Source: Heyndrickxia oleronia
GTDB lineage: Bacteria > Bacillota > Bacilli > Bacillales > Bacillaceae_C
Assembly: GCF_017809215.1 (NCBI RefSeq)
Contig: NZ_CP065424.1
Location: 1,520,001 to 1,584,000, forward strand
Direction of reading: 5' to 3'
DNA: 64,000 nt
The notes under the pieces are model-generated. The model saw only the letters and a list, made by a program, of their open reading frames with translations. It did not search any database and had not been told where the DNA came from. Positions within the stretch are counted from its first letter, which is position 1. Each line of letters opens with the position of its first letter. Shown here in pieces: positions 47,068 through 57,524 of the stretch. The position numbers and the translations under genes are program-made.

Positions 47068-47379
47068 ATGAATTTGAAATCTTTTGTTACTGGTATAGCA
47101 ATTGGTGCGGTAAGCGGTTACTTAGTTAATGAGGTAGTTAAAAGTAAAACCTTTATTTCTAGTGATACAGTATTGTCAAATGTAAAAAAAGCATTTAAAG
47201 AATCAACAGATGTAGAGGGTTCTTGGATTCAGCAAATGAAGGAAGATTATGAGAAGTTTCCTATTAAAGCAAAAATTTATCGTGGCGGGGTTACCTGTCG
47301 TATAAATGATAAAAGGATGCAATATGAATTTATTGCTGATGCCTATACAGGTACTGTATTGGATGTTTATCCAATATAA
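47068..47379 (+). CDS. ytzB: PepSY-like small protein YtzB
   Basis: This is a 103-residue protein with an N-terminal hydrophobic, glycine-rich helix (FVTGIAIGAVSGYLVNEVV) and a C-terminal PepSY-like fold ending YEFIADAYTGTVLDVYPI. It matches B. subtilis YtzB in length and position. The PepSY part may bind or inhibit a peptidase, but this is unproven. AGGAGGTATG precedes the start. Confidence 0.82.
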   Translation: MNLKSFVTGIAIGAVSGYLVNEVVKSKTFISSDTVLSNVKKAFKESTDVEGSWIQQMKEDYEKFPIKAKIYRGGVTCRINDKRMQYEFIADAYTGTVLDVYPI

Positions 47380-47397
47380 TCTACATAATAAAAGAAT

Positions 47398-47435
47398 GAG
47401 TGCACCGTTATATTACGAATGATAGTGCACTCTTT
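47398..47435. terminator. Terminator after ytzB
   Basis: GAGTGCAC / GTGCACTC perfect stem followed by TTTG. Confidence 0.7.
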
Positions 47436-47480
47436 GATATAGGAAATTAATGTAAGATGCTTTTGGGTCAAAATGAAACT

Positions 47481-48320
47481 TTATTTCCGTTTTATCTCGT
47501 CGATGATATTTCCGTCTTGATCCCATTTTAATGCTCGGTAGTAGGCATCATGATAGAAAATAAACCATGACTGATTCTCGATTGCATACGGAATATATTT
47601 TTCCTTTGCAAAAATCGATGTCATCGGATAGTCATCATAGGCTAGGACCCATAAAGAATTACGGTGGGCATGTGTCGGCATTAAATCGGCCATATGAATT
47701 AGTTTTTGACCATTACTTTCAATTTCAATGATAGAATGTCCGTCACTATGTCCGCCAGTATGAATCATTTTAATACACTCTTCAATAACCACTTGATTTT
47801 CAAATGTGTATATTTGGTTTTGTATAGGTTCCCAATTTTCTGACCAATATGTATTTTTCGACCGAATGTTTGGATTCCTCATCTCTTCCCATTCAACTTT
47901 GGAGGTATAAATTTTTGCATTAGGGAAAACAGAAACTAATTGATGATCTTCCCATCTTGTTAATCCACTAGCATGGTCAAAATGAAGATGTGTCATACAG
48001 ATAATATCAATATCCTTTGGTGATAATCCAATTTCGGCTAATGATTCATCTAGTTTCGATTCCTCAACCACTCCATAATTTCTTTTTTGTTTGTCAGTTA
48101 ACTTTCCCTTTCCAATCCCAGTTTCTATTAGAATATTCTTGTTATTAATCTGTAGTAGCATTGGATCAGTTCTTAATTCAATTTGATTTTTTTCATTGAC
48201 AGGATATTTTTTTGACCAAAGCGGTTTAGGCACAACACCGAACATTGCCCCTCCGTCTAAAAATGTTACCCCTCCATCTAACCAGTAAATACTTATTTCA
48301 CCAATTGATAATTTCTCCAT
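47481..48320 (-). CDS. ytnP: Metallo-beta-lactamase-fold lactonase YtnP
   Basis: This is a 279-residue dizinc hydrolase of the AHL-lactonase group. The HxHxDH motif is [14 protein letters not shown] near residue 108. Further ligands are [14 protein letters not shown] and [11 protein letters not shown]. The B. subtilis orthologue YtnP degrades signalling lactones, including a Streptomyces factor, so a quorum-quenching role is plausible. GAGGAGGGAT precedes the ATG. Confidence 0.9.
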   Translation of the reverse strand: MEKLSIGEISIYWLDGGVTFLDGGAMFGVVPKPLWSKKYPVNEKNQIELRTDPMLLQINNKNILIETGIGKGKLTDKQKRNYGVVEESKLDESLAEIGLSPKDIDIICMTHLHFDHASGLTRWEDHQLVSVFPNAKIYTSKVEWEEMRNPNIRSKNTYWSENWEPIQNQIYTFENQVVIEECIKMIHTGGHSDGHSIIEIESNGQKLIHMADLMPTHAHRNSLWVLAYDDYPMTSIFAKEKYIPYAIENQSWFIFYHDAYYRALKWDQDGNIIDEIKRK

Positions 48321-48403
48321 CTTTATCCCTCCTCATTCCTTATTGTATCATGTTGAATAATCTATTAGGAAAATTAAGATTAAAGAATGAATTGATATCA
48401 AAA

Positions 48404-48562
48404 GGCTGTTTTTCGTATAGTTTTTGCTTTTGTCAAAGCCTAATAGCCTCCCTTTTTACAGCGAATAAAGGATTTTTAGAGGGTCATTGGTGTTCAATGA
48501 GAGGTGTATCAAACTAATATATAGTAGTTAAAGCATACTTAAGCATGTATGAGAAAAGAGCC
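48404..48562 (+). repeat. MITE-like dispersed repeat with near-perfect target duplication
   Basis: This 159-bp copy starts GGCTGTTTTTCGTATAGTTT and ends GCATGTATGAGAAAAGAGCC. The TIR is clear. Flanks TATCAAAA (48396-48403) and AATCAAAA (48563-48570) match at 7 of 8. It lies between ytnP and ytoP. Confidence 0.82.
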
Positions 48563-48658
48563 AATCAAAAAAGAATGACAAAACAGAAAACTAGAAAGCA
48601 GTATGAAAGTTCTGTAAAATAGAAGGGTACATAATAAATAGAAATTGAGGGATATTCG

Positions 48659-49729
48659 ATGGAACAAGAAACTTTACAGTTGTTTAAAACATTAACAGAA
48701 TTGCCCGGTGCACCAGGCAATGAGCATGCAGTTAGAGCTTTTATGAGAACGGAGCTTGAAAAATATGCGGATGAAGTAGTTCAGGATCGTTTAGGCGGAA
48801 TTTTTGGGATAAAACGTGGTAAGGAAGAAGGACCAACAATTATGGTAGCTGGCCATATGGATGAAGTTGGATTTATGGTGACTTCTATCACTGATAATGG
48901 AATGCTTCGTTTTCAAACACTCGGTGGCTGGTGGAGTCAGGTATTATTAGCTCAGCGAGTGGAAATTATAACAGATAATGGTCCTGTAATTGGAGTAATT
49001 GGTTCAATTCCTCCACATTTATTAGATGACAGTAAAAGAAATAAACCAATGGATATTAAAAATATGTTAATTGATATTGGTGCTGATAATCGTGAGGATG
49101 CCATTCGCATCGGAATTAAGCCTGGTCAGCAAATTGTTCCTATTTGTCCTTTTACACCTATGGCTAATGAGAAAAAAATATTAGCTAAAGCATGGGATAA
49201 TCGATACGGCTGTGGTTTATCCATTGAATTATTAAAAGAGCTTCAAGGAAAAGATATTCCTAATATTCTTTACTCAGGAGCAAATGTGCAAGAGGAAGTC
49301 GGCCTTCGTGGGGCTCAAGCCGCAGCTAATATGATTAAGCCTGATTTGTTCTTTGCCTTAGATGCTAGCCCTGCAAACGATATGACCGGGGATAAAAATG
49401 AATTTGGCCAACTTGGTAAAGGAGCATTGCTTCGTATCATGGACCGTTCGATGATTACTCATAAAGGTATGAGAGAGCTGATTTTAGATACAGCTGAAAG
49501 TAATAATATTCCATACCAATATTTTGTATCTCAAGGTGGAACGGATGCTGGACGTGTCCATACTTCAAATGAAGGTGTACCAAGTGCTGTCGTTGGAATC
49601 TGTTCTCGATATATTCATACACATGCATCTATTATCCACGTTGATGATTATGCAGCAGCAAAGGCTTTATTAGTCAAACTTGTTCAATTATGTGACCAAT
49701 CCACAGTTAATACGATATTAAATAATTAA
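48659..49729 (+). CDS. ytoP: M42-family glutamyl/leucyl-type aminopeptidase YtoP
   Basis: This is a 356-residue dinuclear metallopeptidase. Metal and catalytic motifs are [12 protein letters not shown] near residue 67, [13 protein letters not shown] (bridging Asp) near residue 180, [12 protein letters not shown] with the catalytic Glu pair near residue 215, ALDAS, and C-terminal [10 protein letters not shown]. Members form tetrahedral dodecamers and trim peptides released by proteolysis. GAGGGA precedes the ATG. Confidence 0.93.
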   Translation: MEQETLQLFKTLTELPGAPGNEHAVRAFMRTELEKYADEVVQDRLGGIFGIKRGKEEGPTIMVAGHMDEVGFMVTSITDNGMLRFQTLGGWWSQVLLAQRVEIITDNGPVIGVIGSIPPHLLDDSKRNKPMDIKNMLIDIGADNREDAIRIGIKPGQQIVPICPFTPMANEKKILAKAWDNRYGCGLSIELLKELQGKDIPNILYSGANVQEEVGLRGAQAAANMIKPDLFFALDASPANDMTGDKNEFGQLGKGALLRIMDRSMITHKGMRELILDTAESNNIPYQYFVSQGGTDAGRVHTSNEGVPSAVVGICSRYIHTHASIIHVDDYAAAKALLVKLVQLCDQSTVNTILNN

Positions 49730-49784
49730 AAAAGGGGGCTATTGCCTCTTTTTTTATGGAAATTAATAAATTAGGAGTGAAAGC

Positions 49785-50300
49785 ATGAAAATCGCTATTG
49801 GATCTGTAAATCCTGCAAAAGTTAAGGCAGTAGAAGAAGCATGTAAAGAACAAGATATCGATGTAATCATTACCCCAATGTCAGTTCCTTCAGGAGTAAG
49901 TAATCAGCCTTTTTCTGATGAAGAAACGATACAAGGTGCGGTCAATCGTGCGACAAATTGTTTATTAGAGGAAAACATAGAAATTGGAATAGGTTTAGAG
50001 GGGGGAGTTGTAGAAACTCCTTTTGGTCTATTCGTATGTAATTGGGGAGCTCTTGTAGTAAAGGGGGAGTCACCAATTATTGCGGGTGGGGCTAGAATTC
50101 GATTACCAGAAGATGTGGCAGAACGTTTAAGGAAAGGGGAGGAATTAGGCCCTGTAATGGAGGATGTATCAAAAGTAAGAAATGTTAGTAAAAAAGAAGG
50201 GGCTATTGGAATATTCACAAATAATGTAATAACAAGGGATGAGATGTTTACTCATGTAATGAAAATATTAATTGGGCAATTTCAATTTAGAAAGAAGTAA
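49785..50300 (+). CDS. DUF84/YjjX-like non-canonical purine NTP phosphatase
   Basis: This is a 171-residue protein of the Maf/Ham1-like fold. N-terminal KIAIGSVNPAKVKAVEEAC is the DUF84 signature, with SNQPFSDEETIQGAVNRA and GIGLEGGVVETPFGLFVCNWGALV. YjjX-type enzymes hydrolyse ITP and XTP to protect nucleic acids. AGGAGTGAAAGC precedes the ATG. It follows ytoP with a small hairpin between (49732-49754). Confidence 0.85.
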   Translation: MKIAIGSVNPAKVKAVEEACKEQDIDVIITPMSVPSGVSNQPFSDEETIQGAVNRATNCLLEENIEIGIGLEGGVVETPFGLFVCNWGALVVKGESPIIAGGARIRLPEDVAERLRKGEELGPVMEDVSKVRNVSKKEGAIGIFTNNVITRDEMFTHVMKILIGQFQFRKK

Positions 50301-50406
50301 AAAAATGATGAACTCCTATTGGGAATTTTGCGAAAAGTTCTTGTCAACATTTGTCTATTTTCGTTAGAATAGGTAAAGAGCCTCATATGTTTAGGAGGAA
50401 GTAAAT

Positions 50407-50910
50407 TTGCGAAAATGGATAAGTGGGGTCGTTTTCATTTGTCTCATGATGGTCATATCAGGTTGCAGTCATTCATTAAAGGATGAAAACGACGATGCTA
50501 TTAAAAATGTTGAGGAAGCATTTAATCATAAAAGCGAAAAAATTACCGATGGATCAAATAATGTGAAGTTTTATTTACCATTTGGTATGTCTATTAAAGA
50601 TGAATCCCCTAACAATGTTATTATTAAAGGAAAAAATGATTATATATTATTTTATAATCAGAATGAGAAAGAAGACAGTAAAATTGTATATCAAATGTCT
50701 AAACCTGAAAAAAATTTAGTTGTTGACCATACCTTTAAAAATAAAAAACAATTTGGGTACTTAATTGTATCTAAGGTAGAGAAAGATATGTATGAAGTGA
50801 CTGTCGGCATTGGAGGTATTAAGATGACCACCGAGTCAAAAGAGAAGAATATTTCGGCCAATGCGAGTAAAATGATGAGAGTAGTTAAATCAGTTCAATA
50901 CAAAAAATAA
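50407..50910 (+). CDS. Uncharacterised lipoprotein
   Basis: This is a 167-residue lipoprotein. The TTG start follows TAGGAGGAAGTAAA. Signal [15 protein letters not shown] has a clear lipobox (ISGC). The mature domain ([32 protein letters not shown]...[38 protein letters not shown]) looks like a single beta-rich domain. It lies ten bases upstream of ytpP, which suggests an extracytoplasmic partner or only co-expression. I do not recognise the family. Confidence 0.75.
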   Translation: MRKWISGVVFICLMMVISGCSHSLKDENDDAIKNVEEAFNHKSEKITDGSNNVKFYLPFGMSIKDESPNNVIIKGKNDYILFYNQNEKEDSKIVYQMSKPEKNLVVDHTFKNKKQFGYLIVSKVEKDMYEVTVGIGGIKMTTESKEKNISANASKMMRVVKSVQYKK

Positions 50911-50926
50911 TATTAGGAGGATGGAA

Positions 50927-51238
50927 ATGAAAAAATTAACATCAATGGAAGAATTCGAAACATTGAAGGATAGTGGGAAGACAGTTTTTATGTTTTCGGC
51001 TGATTGGTGTCCTGATTGCCGCTTTATCGATCCGTTTTTACCAGAAATAGAGGCTGATTTTACAGAGTATACTTTTGTATATGTAGACCGAGATGAATTC
51101 ATTGATCTATGTTCTGATTTAGATATTTTCGGGATTCCAAGTTTTATTGTTTTTAAAGAAGGCAATGAACTAGGGCGTTTTGTAAGTAAAGATCGTAAAA
51201 CAAAAGAGGAAATTGAAAACTTTTTAAAAGGGCTTTAA
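50927..51238 (+). CDS. ytpP: Thioredoxin-like protein YtpP
   Basis: This is a 103-residue thioredoxin-fold protein with active site [16 protein letters not shown]. The CPDC motif differs from thioredoxin's CGPC and is usual in the YtpP family. The cis-Pro motif is [11 protein letters not shown]. The ATG at 50927 lies six bases after AGGAGGATGG; the ATG at 50921 overlaps it. It likely acts in thiol-disulfide exchange, with partners unknown. It forms an operon with the preceding lipoprotein. Confidence 0.9.
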   Translation: MKKLTSMEEFETLKDSGKTVFMFSADWCPDCRFIDPFLPEIEADFTEYTFVYVDRDEFIDLCSDLDIFGIPSFIVFKEGNELGRFVSKDRKTKEEIENFLKGL

Positions 51239-51244
51239 TGATTC

Positions 51245-51276
51245 GACTCCTTCATCTTTGAGATGAGGGAGTTTTT
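51245..51276 (+). terminator. Terminator after ytpP
   Basis: GACTCCTTCATC / GATGAGGGAGT stem followed by TTTTT. Confidence 0.8.
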
Positions 51277-51321
51277 CATGTAGAATGAGTAAAGCAATCA
51301 ATCAAAGGTGGGAAAATAATC

Positions 51322-52122
51322 ATGAAAATGGATACAATCAAAATGAAAAAGGAGCTTCAAAAACGGTTAGAGCATGATAACCGAAGCATTATTTATAATC
51401 GTGAGAAAGAAACTTTAAGAATTGAAAATAAACAAACAGGTAAAGGAATTACTGTATCATTGTCCAATGCAGTATCGAAATGGCATGAAAAAAAGGAAAA
51501 AGCAGTCGATGAAATTGTTTATTATGTAGAGGAAGCATTAAATGTAATGGGGACGGAACAAAAAATGGGTGGTAAGGAAAGTAGGATTTTTCCTGTGATT
51601 CGGTCTACCTCATTTCCTAAAGAAACATCAGAAGGGGTTTCCTTTTTTACAGAAGATCATACAGCTGAGACAAGAATATATTATGCACTAGATTTAGGGA
51701 ATACCTATCGTTTGATTGATGATGAAATGCTAAGGAAAGAAAAGTGGGATAGAGAAGAAATTAAAGAAATGGCACGATTTAATGTGCGGTCATTAAGTAC
51801 GTTAACTAAGCAGGACACTGTAGCAGATAATATCTTTTATTTTTTAAATACGAATGACGGATATGATGCAAGTAGGATATTAAATGATAAATTTCTAAAA
51901 GAAATGTCAGAAAAAATCACTGGTGATATGACTGTGTCTGTCCCACATCAGGATGTTCTTATTATCGGGGATATTCGAAATGAAACAGGATATGATGTAT
52001 TAGCACAAATGACGATGAGCTTCTTTACCAATGGCCATGTCCCGATCACTGCATTATCTTTTATTTATGATGATGGTGAACTTGAACCAATTTTTATTAT
52101 GGGAAAAAACAGGAAAAAATAA
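51322..52122 (+). CDS. ytpQ: DUF1444 protein YtpQ
   Basis: This is a 266-residue cytosolic protein matching DUF1444/YtpQ in length and in segments such as [38 protein letters not shown] and [30 protein letters not shown]. It directly follows ytpP as in B. subtilis. Function is unknown. Two ATGs (51322, 51328) are possible; the first is kept. Confidence 0.87.
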   Translation: MKMDTIKMKKELQKRLEHDNRSIIYNREKETLRIENKQTGKGITVSLSNAVSKWHEKKEKAVDEIVYYVEEALNVMGTEQKMGGKESRIFPVIRSTSFPKETSEGVSFFTEDHTAETRIYYALDLGNTYRLIDDEMLRKEKWDREEIKEMARFNVRSLSTLTKQDTVADNIFYFLNTNDGYDASRILNDKFLKEMSEKITGDMTVSVPHQDVLIIGDIRNETGYDVLAQMTMSFFTNGHVPITALSFIYDDGELEPIFIMGKNRKK

Positions 52123-52149
52123 GAGGGGATTGAGTTCCCTCTTATTTTA
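52121..52149. terminator. Convergent terminator ytpQ / YhcN gene
   Basis: AAGAGGG / CCCTCTT stem followed by ATTTTAATG; it includes the last base pairs of the ytpQ stop. Confidence 0.7.
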
Positions 52150-52172
52150 ATGATAAAAAGTGTATATCAAAA

Positions 52173-52823
52173 TTAACGAGCATTAGGGAAAATACGTTGG
52201 ACAGTTTCATTAAATTGATCGAATAAGCCGCTAATTGGATTTCCATTTCTGATATCGTTAGCATAATCATTCATTCGATCATAGAAATCAGGGTTAACGG
52301 AAACATAAACATTGTCGATATCCTTATCTGCTTTGCGAACTTCTTTTGCAATTTTATCCTCAAAAGTTTTGTTTAATTCATTTCGCGAACGATCAGTTAG
52401 CATAACTGCCACGTATGCATTATTGTCAGTAACAATGACATTTGCACGGCTAACTTCTTTCAATTTGGCTACACGATCTGCAGCCTCATCCGCTACTCTC
52501 ATTTTATTATTTACCTGTCCATTGTTATTTCCAATACCGTTATTATCATTATTTGTGCCTAAACCATTGTTGTTAGTATTATTTGTGCCTAAACCATTGT
52601 TATTATTCGTACCTAAGCCATTGTTCATATTGTTGTTATTGTTTCCTAAATCATTGTCATAATTAACATTTCTAGGATTCATATTACGATCATCATTATT
52701 ATATCTTACTGGATTAACATTATTTCTATTTGCAACGTTTTTATCATTATTATTTGTTCCACATCCAGCTAAAAGCCCTGATATTAAACCAACACAAAGC
52801 AAGGTTTTTGTCAATTTCATCAT
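52173..52823 (-). CDS. YhcN/YlaJ-family sporulation lipoprotein
   Basis: This is a 216-residue lipoprotein with lipobox LLAGC near residue 20. An Asn/Gly-rich linker (residues 25-105) contains repeated NNGLGTN units. The C-terminal YhcN/YlaJ domain follows: RVADEAADRVAKLKEVSRANVIVTDNNAYVAVML...DNVYVSVNPDFYDRMNDYANDI. Members are inner-spore-membrane or coat-associated lipoproteins linked to germination. AAAGGAGG precedes the start. It indicates a spore-forming host. Confidence 0.87.
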   Translation of the reverse strand: MMKLTKTLLCVGLISGLLAGCGTNNNDKNVANRNNVNPVRYNNDDRNMNPRNVNYDNDLGNNNNNMNNGLGTNNNNGLGTNNTNNNGLGTNNDNNGIGNNNGQVNNKMRVADEAADRVAKLKEVSRANVIVTDNNAYVAVMLTDRSRNELNKTFEDKIAKEVRKADKDIDNVYVSVNPDFYDRMNDYANDIRNGNPISGLFDQFNETVQRIFPNAR

Positions 52824-53068
52824 TGTTGCCTCCTTTTTTTTATTCATTAACTAATTTTCCATGCAAAAATTTTTTTATGCTCTAATTAAAAAAAAATTAA
52901 ATTTACATTTCGTTTTTTTTAAAATGGTAAAATCTCTCGATATTTTTCTTTTTACTTGTATAATGAAAAAGAGCAAGTTTTTCGACATGACTGTGTTTTT
53001 AATGATCTTAGAACAGTCTGTTGTAAAAAAAGGACTATTTTGTAGTATAAAAAGAAAGAGTGAGTAAT

Positions 53069-55903
53069 TTGGGCTGGTTTAGAAAAATATTAAATATATT
53101 TACCGTTGAGGTTGAAGATACAATTGAACCACAGGAAAATACATTAATTGAAAAAAAACAAAATGAACCATATAGAACGATGGAAACTCGTATGAAATAT
53201 CAATATCCAAAGGGGAATTTTCGCTTTCCTGCCATTCCCGATGAAAAAAGAACGAGGAATAGTAATAGGTCGATTTCAAAGAGGGAGGAGCCAGTTAAAC
53301 AAAAAGTTAAACAACCAATAGAATTGGAAAAAGAAAGAGTATACATACAAAAAAGCGCTAGAAAAATAGAACCAAAAAATAGACAACCTTTTCGTCCAAC
53401 AGAAATTCCTTCACCTGTTTATGGATTTTCACGTCCAAAACAAGCGAAAAAAGAAGAAGAAATATGTGAATATGAATTAACTTCAATGAATGATCTCCAA
53501 CTCAAAAAGATGGAAGGGATCCGAAAGGAAATAGAGCAGCCGAGAGAAGCAGTACAGCAAATGGCAGAAGAGCAGCCGAGAGTACGAGTACAGCAAATGA
53601 AAGAAATGCAGCAAAGAGTACCAGTACAGCAAGCGGTGGAAGAGCAGCCGAGAGTACGAGTACAGCAAGTGGCAGAAGAGCAGCCGAGAGAAGCAGTACA
53701 GCAAATGGCAGAAGAGCAGCCGAAAGTACGAGTACAGCAAACGGCAGAAGAGCAGCAGCTGAGAGAAGCAGTACAGCAAACGGAAGAAATGCAGCAAAGA
53801 GAAGCAGTACAGCAAACGGAAGAAATGCAGCAAAGAGAAGCAGTACAGCAAACGGAAGAAATGCAGCCGAGAGAAGCAGTACAGCAAATGGCAGAAGTGC
53901 AGCAGCCGAGAGAAGCAGTACAGCAAATGGTAGAAGAGCAACCGAGAATACCAGTGCAGCAAACAGAAGAAGAAATGCGGACACTACCTATACAGAAAAC
54001 CAAAGAAGAAAATGAGGCATTTCCTACATTGATGTTCAATGAAGCAGAGCTGCAAGAAGTACCTTCAATGAATGTGGAGCAAGAGACACAAGAAATACAA
54101 CCATTAATGAAAGCGGAAGAAAACAATCCAACATTCCAAAGTGAGGAAAAATTCATACAAGAATTTTCTGAAACTGTAGACGAAATAGCTGTAGGAGTCG
54201 AAAAAGACTTTCAAATAGATCGTAAACCATTATCTCAGAATTCTCCATCAAATGATGGAGATCTAGGATTTGAGGAAGGGGCAGCGATGATAGAAGCAGA
54301 TGAAGCTTCCGACACTGTCGAGAAGCCAAATCGTTCTCATATACCATTTAATGTCCTTATGTTAAAGCAGGATCGACAGAAGTTAGAGAAAAAATTCAAA
54401 AAGGAGACTTCCGTAAAGATAGAACCTGAGTCAGTATTAACCATTAATCAGGAAAATGATTTGGATATGGAGCCTATACAGTCTTATATGTTCCCTTCCT
54501 TCCAATTATTGATTCCACCTGTTGAAAAATCATTAGATCATGATTGGATACAAGAGCAAAGTACCATTTTAAATGAGACTTTATTAAATTTTAATGTGAG
54601 AGCAAGGGTTGTAAATGTAAGTCAAGGACCGTCTGTAACCAGATTTGAAATACAACCTGAGCCAGGGGTAAAGGTAAATAAGATTACGAATTTAAGCGAC
54701 GATATTAAGCTGAGTCTTGCAGCAAGAGATATTAGAATTGAGGCGCCTATTCCTGGTAAGCATGCAATTGGAATTGAAATTCCAAATGTTAGTAGTAGAC
54801 CAGTGATGATCAGTGAAATTATTTCAAGTGAAGTTTTTAAAGAAAGTGATTCTCCTTTAACAGCAGCAATGGGGCTTGATATTTCGGGAAATCCAATTAT
54901 AACCGATCTTAGAAAAATGCCACATGGTCTAATTGCCGGCGCTACTGGCTCAGGAAAAAGTGTTTGTATCAATTCAATCCTTGTGAGTTTGTTATATAAG
55001 GCAAAACCTAGTGAGTTAAAATTATTATTGATTGATCCAAAAATGGTGGAACTTGCACCCTATAATCATATTCCACATCTAGTTAGTCCTGTAATTACTG
55101 ATGTGAAGGCAGCAACAGCAGCACTGAAATGGGCTGTTGAAGAAATGGAGAGAAGATACGAATTATTTGCTCATACAGGTGTTAGGGATATAAAAAAATA
55201 CAATGAGGTAGCTGAACAAAACCGTCAGTTTAATCAGAAGCTTCCATACATTGTTATAGTTATTGATGAACTGGCAGACTTAATGATGATGTCTCCAGCT
55301 GATGTAGAAGAAGCTATTTGTAGAATCGCCCAAAAAGCGCGAGCATGCGGAATTCATCTAATCATTGCTACACAAAGACCGTCAGTTGATGTTATTACTG
55401 GATTGATTAAAGCAAATGTTCCAACGAGGATTGCTTTTTCGGTATCTTCACAAGTGGATTCTAGGACAATTATTGATGTTAGCGGTGCTGAGAAGCTGTT
55501 GGGAAGAGGAGATATGCTATTTTTAGAGAATGGATCCTCTAAACCTGCCCGAATACAGGGAACCTTTGTAACGGATGATGAGATAGATCGTATAGTAGCA
55601 CATGTTCGAAATGAAGAAAAACCTAATTATTTATTTGAACAAGATGAATTATTAAAAAAGGCACAAATTGAAGATGAAGAAGATGAAATATTTTTTGAAG
55701 CATGTGAATTTGTTATTGAACAGGGCGGTGCATCTACATCATTATTACAAAGAAATTTTCGAATTGGCTATAATCGGGCTGCAAGGTTGATTGAAATGAT
55801 GGAGCAACAAGGAATTATTTCTGAAGCAAAAGGAAGCAAACCAAGAGATGTTTTAATTTCTAGGGATGATTTAGAGGTTGCCTATGGCAATCAAATGAAA
55901 TGA
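53069..55903 (+). CDS. sftA: DNA translocase SftA (FtsK/SpoIIIE family)
   Basis: SftA is the soluble FtsK-like motor that moves chromosomal DNA away from the division septum. The product has about 944 residues, close to B. subtilis SftA. There is no membrane domain. Residues about 20-470 form a poorly conserved linker with a 12-unit repeat. The motor follows: Walker A GLIAGATGSGKSVCINSI near residue 625, Walker B VIVIDELADLMMM, KARACGIHLIIATQRPSVDVITG. A C-terminal gamma winged-helix domain (EQGGASTSLLQRNFRIGYNRAARLIEMMEQQG) reads polarity signals. The TTG at 53069 was preferred over the GTG at 53060 because AGAAAGAGTGA lies ahead of it and MGWFRKIL resembles the usual start. Confidence 0.93.
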   Translation: MGWFRKILNIFTVEVEDTIEPQENTLIEKKQNEPYRTMETRMKYQYPKGNFRFPAIPDEKRTRNSNRSISKREEPVKQKVKQPIELEKERVYIQKSARKIEPKNRQPFRPTEIPSPVYGFSRPKQAKKEEEICEYELTSMNDLQLKKMEGIRKEIEQPREAVQQMAEEQPRVRVQQMKEMQQRVPVQQAVEEQPRVRVQQVAEEQPREAVQQMAEEQPKVRVQQTAEEQQLREAVQQTEEMQQREAVQQTEEMQQREAVQQTEEMQPREAVQQMAEVQQPREAVQQMVEEQPRIPVQQTEEEMRTLPIQKTKEENEAFPTLMFNEAELQEVPSMNVEQETQEIQPLMKAEENNPTFQSEEKFIQEFSETVDEIAVGVEKDFQIDRKPLSQNSPSNDGDLGFEEGAAMIEADEASDTVEKPNRSHIPFNVLMLKQDRQKLEKKFKKETSVKIEPESVLTINQENDLDMEPIQSYMFPSFQLLIPPVEKSLDHDWIQEQSTILNETLLNFNVRARVVNVSQGPSVTRFEIQPEPGVKVNKITNLSDDIKLSLAARDIRIEAPIPGKHAIGIEIPNVSSRPVMISEIISSEVFKESDSPLTAAMGLDISGNPIITDLRKMPHGLIAGATGSGKSVCINSILVSLLYKAKPSELKLLLIDPKMVELAPYNHIPHLVSPVITDVKAATAALKWAVEEMERRYELFAHTGVRDIKKYNEVAEQNRQFNQKLPYIVIVIDELADLMMMSPADVEEAICRIAQKARACGIHLIIATQRPSVDVITGLIKANVPTRIAFSVSSQVDSRTIIDVSGAEKLLGRGDMLFLENGSSKPARIQGTFVTDDEIDRIVAHVRNEEKPNYLFEQDELLKKAQIEDEEDEIFFEACEFVIEQGGASTSLLQRNFRIGYNRAARLIEMMEQQGIISEAKGSKPRDVLISRDDLEVAYGNQMK
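53528..53972 (+). repeat. 36-nt-period tandem repeat inside the sftA linker
   Basis: Twelve units, each coding about 12 residues around a VQQ core (for example REAVQQMAEEQP, RVRVQQVAEEQP), two of them 13 residues long. Units are alternately exact and diverged. The DNA is richer in GC than its surroundings and lacks stops in several frames, which explains long shadow ORFs on the minus strand. Confidence 0.9.
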
Positions 55904-55905
55904 AA

Positions 55906-55926
55906 GGGCAGAGATTCTCTCTGCCC
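55906..55926 (+). terminator. Hairpin after sftA
   Basis: Perfect 9-bp stem GGGCAGAGA / TCTCTGCCC; the T tract after it is weak. Confidence 0.6.
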
Positions 55927-56132
55927 ATTACTTTAAAATTTATAAAGCACAGTCCTTGAAAATATTCCTAAAATGAAGATGTCATACATAGCATAGTCAT
56001 GGAATAGAAAAAGTGCTATAATATTTCAATATGAACATTTGATTATTGTCAATCGTTCATAAAACCAATTATAGCAAATGATATACGTATATCATATACT
56101 GTGTACATATAGACATTGTTGGAGGTTCTATT

Positions 56133-57437
56133 ATGACTGTATACCATTTCGTAGGTATTAAAGGGTCCGGTATGAGTGCATTGGCACAAATACTACACGA
56201 TATGGGTTATGAAGTGCAAGGATCAGATTATGAAAAATATTTCTTTACCCAAAAAGGCTTGGAGCAATCTGGAATTAAAATATTACCATTCCAGCGCGAA
56301 AATATTAAACCAGGCTTAACTGTTATTGCAGGAAATGCTTTTCCTGATACACATGAAGAAATCGAAGAAGCAGTAAAAGTTGGAGTACCAGTTATCCGTT
56401 ACCATAAATTTTTAGGGGAATTTATGCAGAAGTTTACGAGTGTTGCTGTTACAGGCGCCCATGGGAAAACATCAACCACTGGGTTACTTGCTCATGCAAT
56501 TTCTGGATCAAAGCCTACTTCTTATTTAATTGGGGATGGAACTGGGCATGGTGAAAAAGATGCAGAATACTTCGTTTTTGAAGCTTGTGAATATAGACGT
56601 CATTTTCTTTCATATTACCCAGACTACGCAATCATGACCAATATTGATTTCGATCATCCAGATTATTTTGCAAATATTGACGATGTGTTTTCTGCATTCC
56701 AAGAAATGGCAATGCATGTGAAGAAAGGAATTATCGCTTACGGCGATGATGAGCAACTTCAAAAAATCCAGGCTAAAGTTCCTGTTCTTTTCTATGGTTT
56801 TGCTGAAGAAAATGATTTTCAAGCAAGAAATATTGAAAAAAATTCTACGGGAACTAAATTTGATGTATTTGTTCGTAATAATTATTTTGCTACATTCGAA
56901 ATACCAACTTTTGGCGACCATAATGTATTAAATGCTTTATCAGTCATCGCTTTATGTCATTATGAGCAAATATCAACAGAGAAAACTCAGGAATATTTAA
57001 AAACATTTAAAGGTGTAAAAAGAAGATTTACGGAAAAGCAAGTAGGCACACAAGTTATTGTCGATGATTATGCGCATCATCCTACAGAAATAAAAGCAAC
57101 AATAGATTCAGCTAGACAAAAATATCCAAATAGAGAAATAGTTGTCGTATTCCAGCCGCATACTTTTACAAGAACACAAACATTTTTAACGGAATTTGCG
57201 CAAAGTCTTAGTGAGGCTGACCATGTTTTCTTATGTGAGATATTTGGTTCAGCAAGAGAAGTTCATGGTAAATTAACAGTAAATGATTTGAAGGACAAAA
57301 TCGAAGGCGCACAAATACTTTTAGAAGAGGATACATCCCCACTACTTGAGCTAAAAGATAGTGTGATCTTATTTATGGGGGCAGGCGATATTCAAAAATA
57401 TCAACGTGCCTATGAACAGCTTTTAGAAAAACAATAA
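56133..57437 (+). CDS. murC: UDP-N-acetylmuramate--L-alanine ligase MurC
   Basis: MurC adds the first amino acid (L-Ala) to UDP-MurNAc in peptidoglycan synthesis. It has 434 residues. N-terminal Rossmann motif [19 protein letters not shown]-binding [18 protein letters not shown] near residue 108, [16 protein letters not shown] and [14 protein letters not shown] are all intact. It follows sftA as in B. subtilis. GGAGG precedes the ATG. A 229-base gap upstream suggests a separate promoter. Confidence 0.97.
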   Translation: MTVYHFVGIKGSGMSALAQILHDMGYEVQGSDYEKYFFTQKGLEQSGIKILPFQRENIKPGLTVIAGNAFPDTHEEIEEAVKVGVPVIRYHKFLGEFMQKFTSVAVTGAHGKTSTTGLLAHAISGSKPTSYLIGDGTGHGEKDAEYFVFEACEYRRHFLSYYPDYAIMTNIDFDHPDYFANIDDVFSAFQEMAMHVKKGIIAYGDDEQLQKIQAKVPVLFYGFAEENDFQARNIEKNSTGTKFDVFVRNNYFATFEIPTFGDHNVLNALSVIALCHYEQISTEKTQEYLKTFKGVKRRFTEKQVGTQVIVDDYAHHPTEIKATIDSARQKYPNREIVVVFQPHTFTRTQTFLTEFAQSLSEADHVFLCEIFGSAREVHGKLTVNDLKDKIEGAQILLEEDTSPLLELKDSVILFMGAGDIQKYQRAYEQLLEKQ

Positions 57438-57477
57438 AACAGGTTACCTATCATTTTTGATAGGGCCTGTTTTTTTG
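57438..57477 (+). terminator. Terminator after murC
   Basis: AACAGG..CCTATCA / TGATAGG.CCTGTT stem followed by seven T. Confidence 0.85.
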
Positions 57478-57524
57478 TTATTAGAAAATCGATTAATTTC
57501 TAATTATATGTGAAAGCTGTTTTT

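Noticed and set aside
53528..53972. CRISPR-like regular repeat
   Set aside because: The units are contiguous, in frame with a protein, and there are no unique spacers.
53419..54347. Long open frames on the minus strand opposite the sftA repeat (Cys- or Leu-rich proteins)
   Set aside because: They are created by the 36-nt repeat and GC-richer codons of sftA; no ribosome-binding sites, low-complexity products, and sftA itself has strong motifs.
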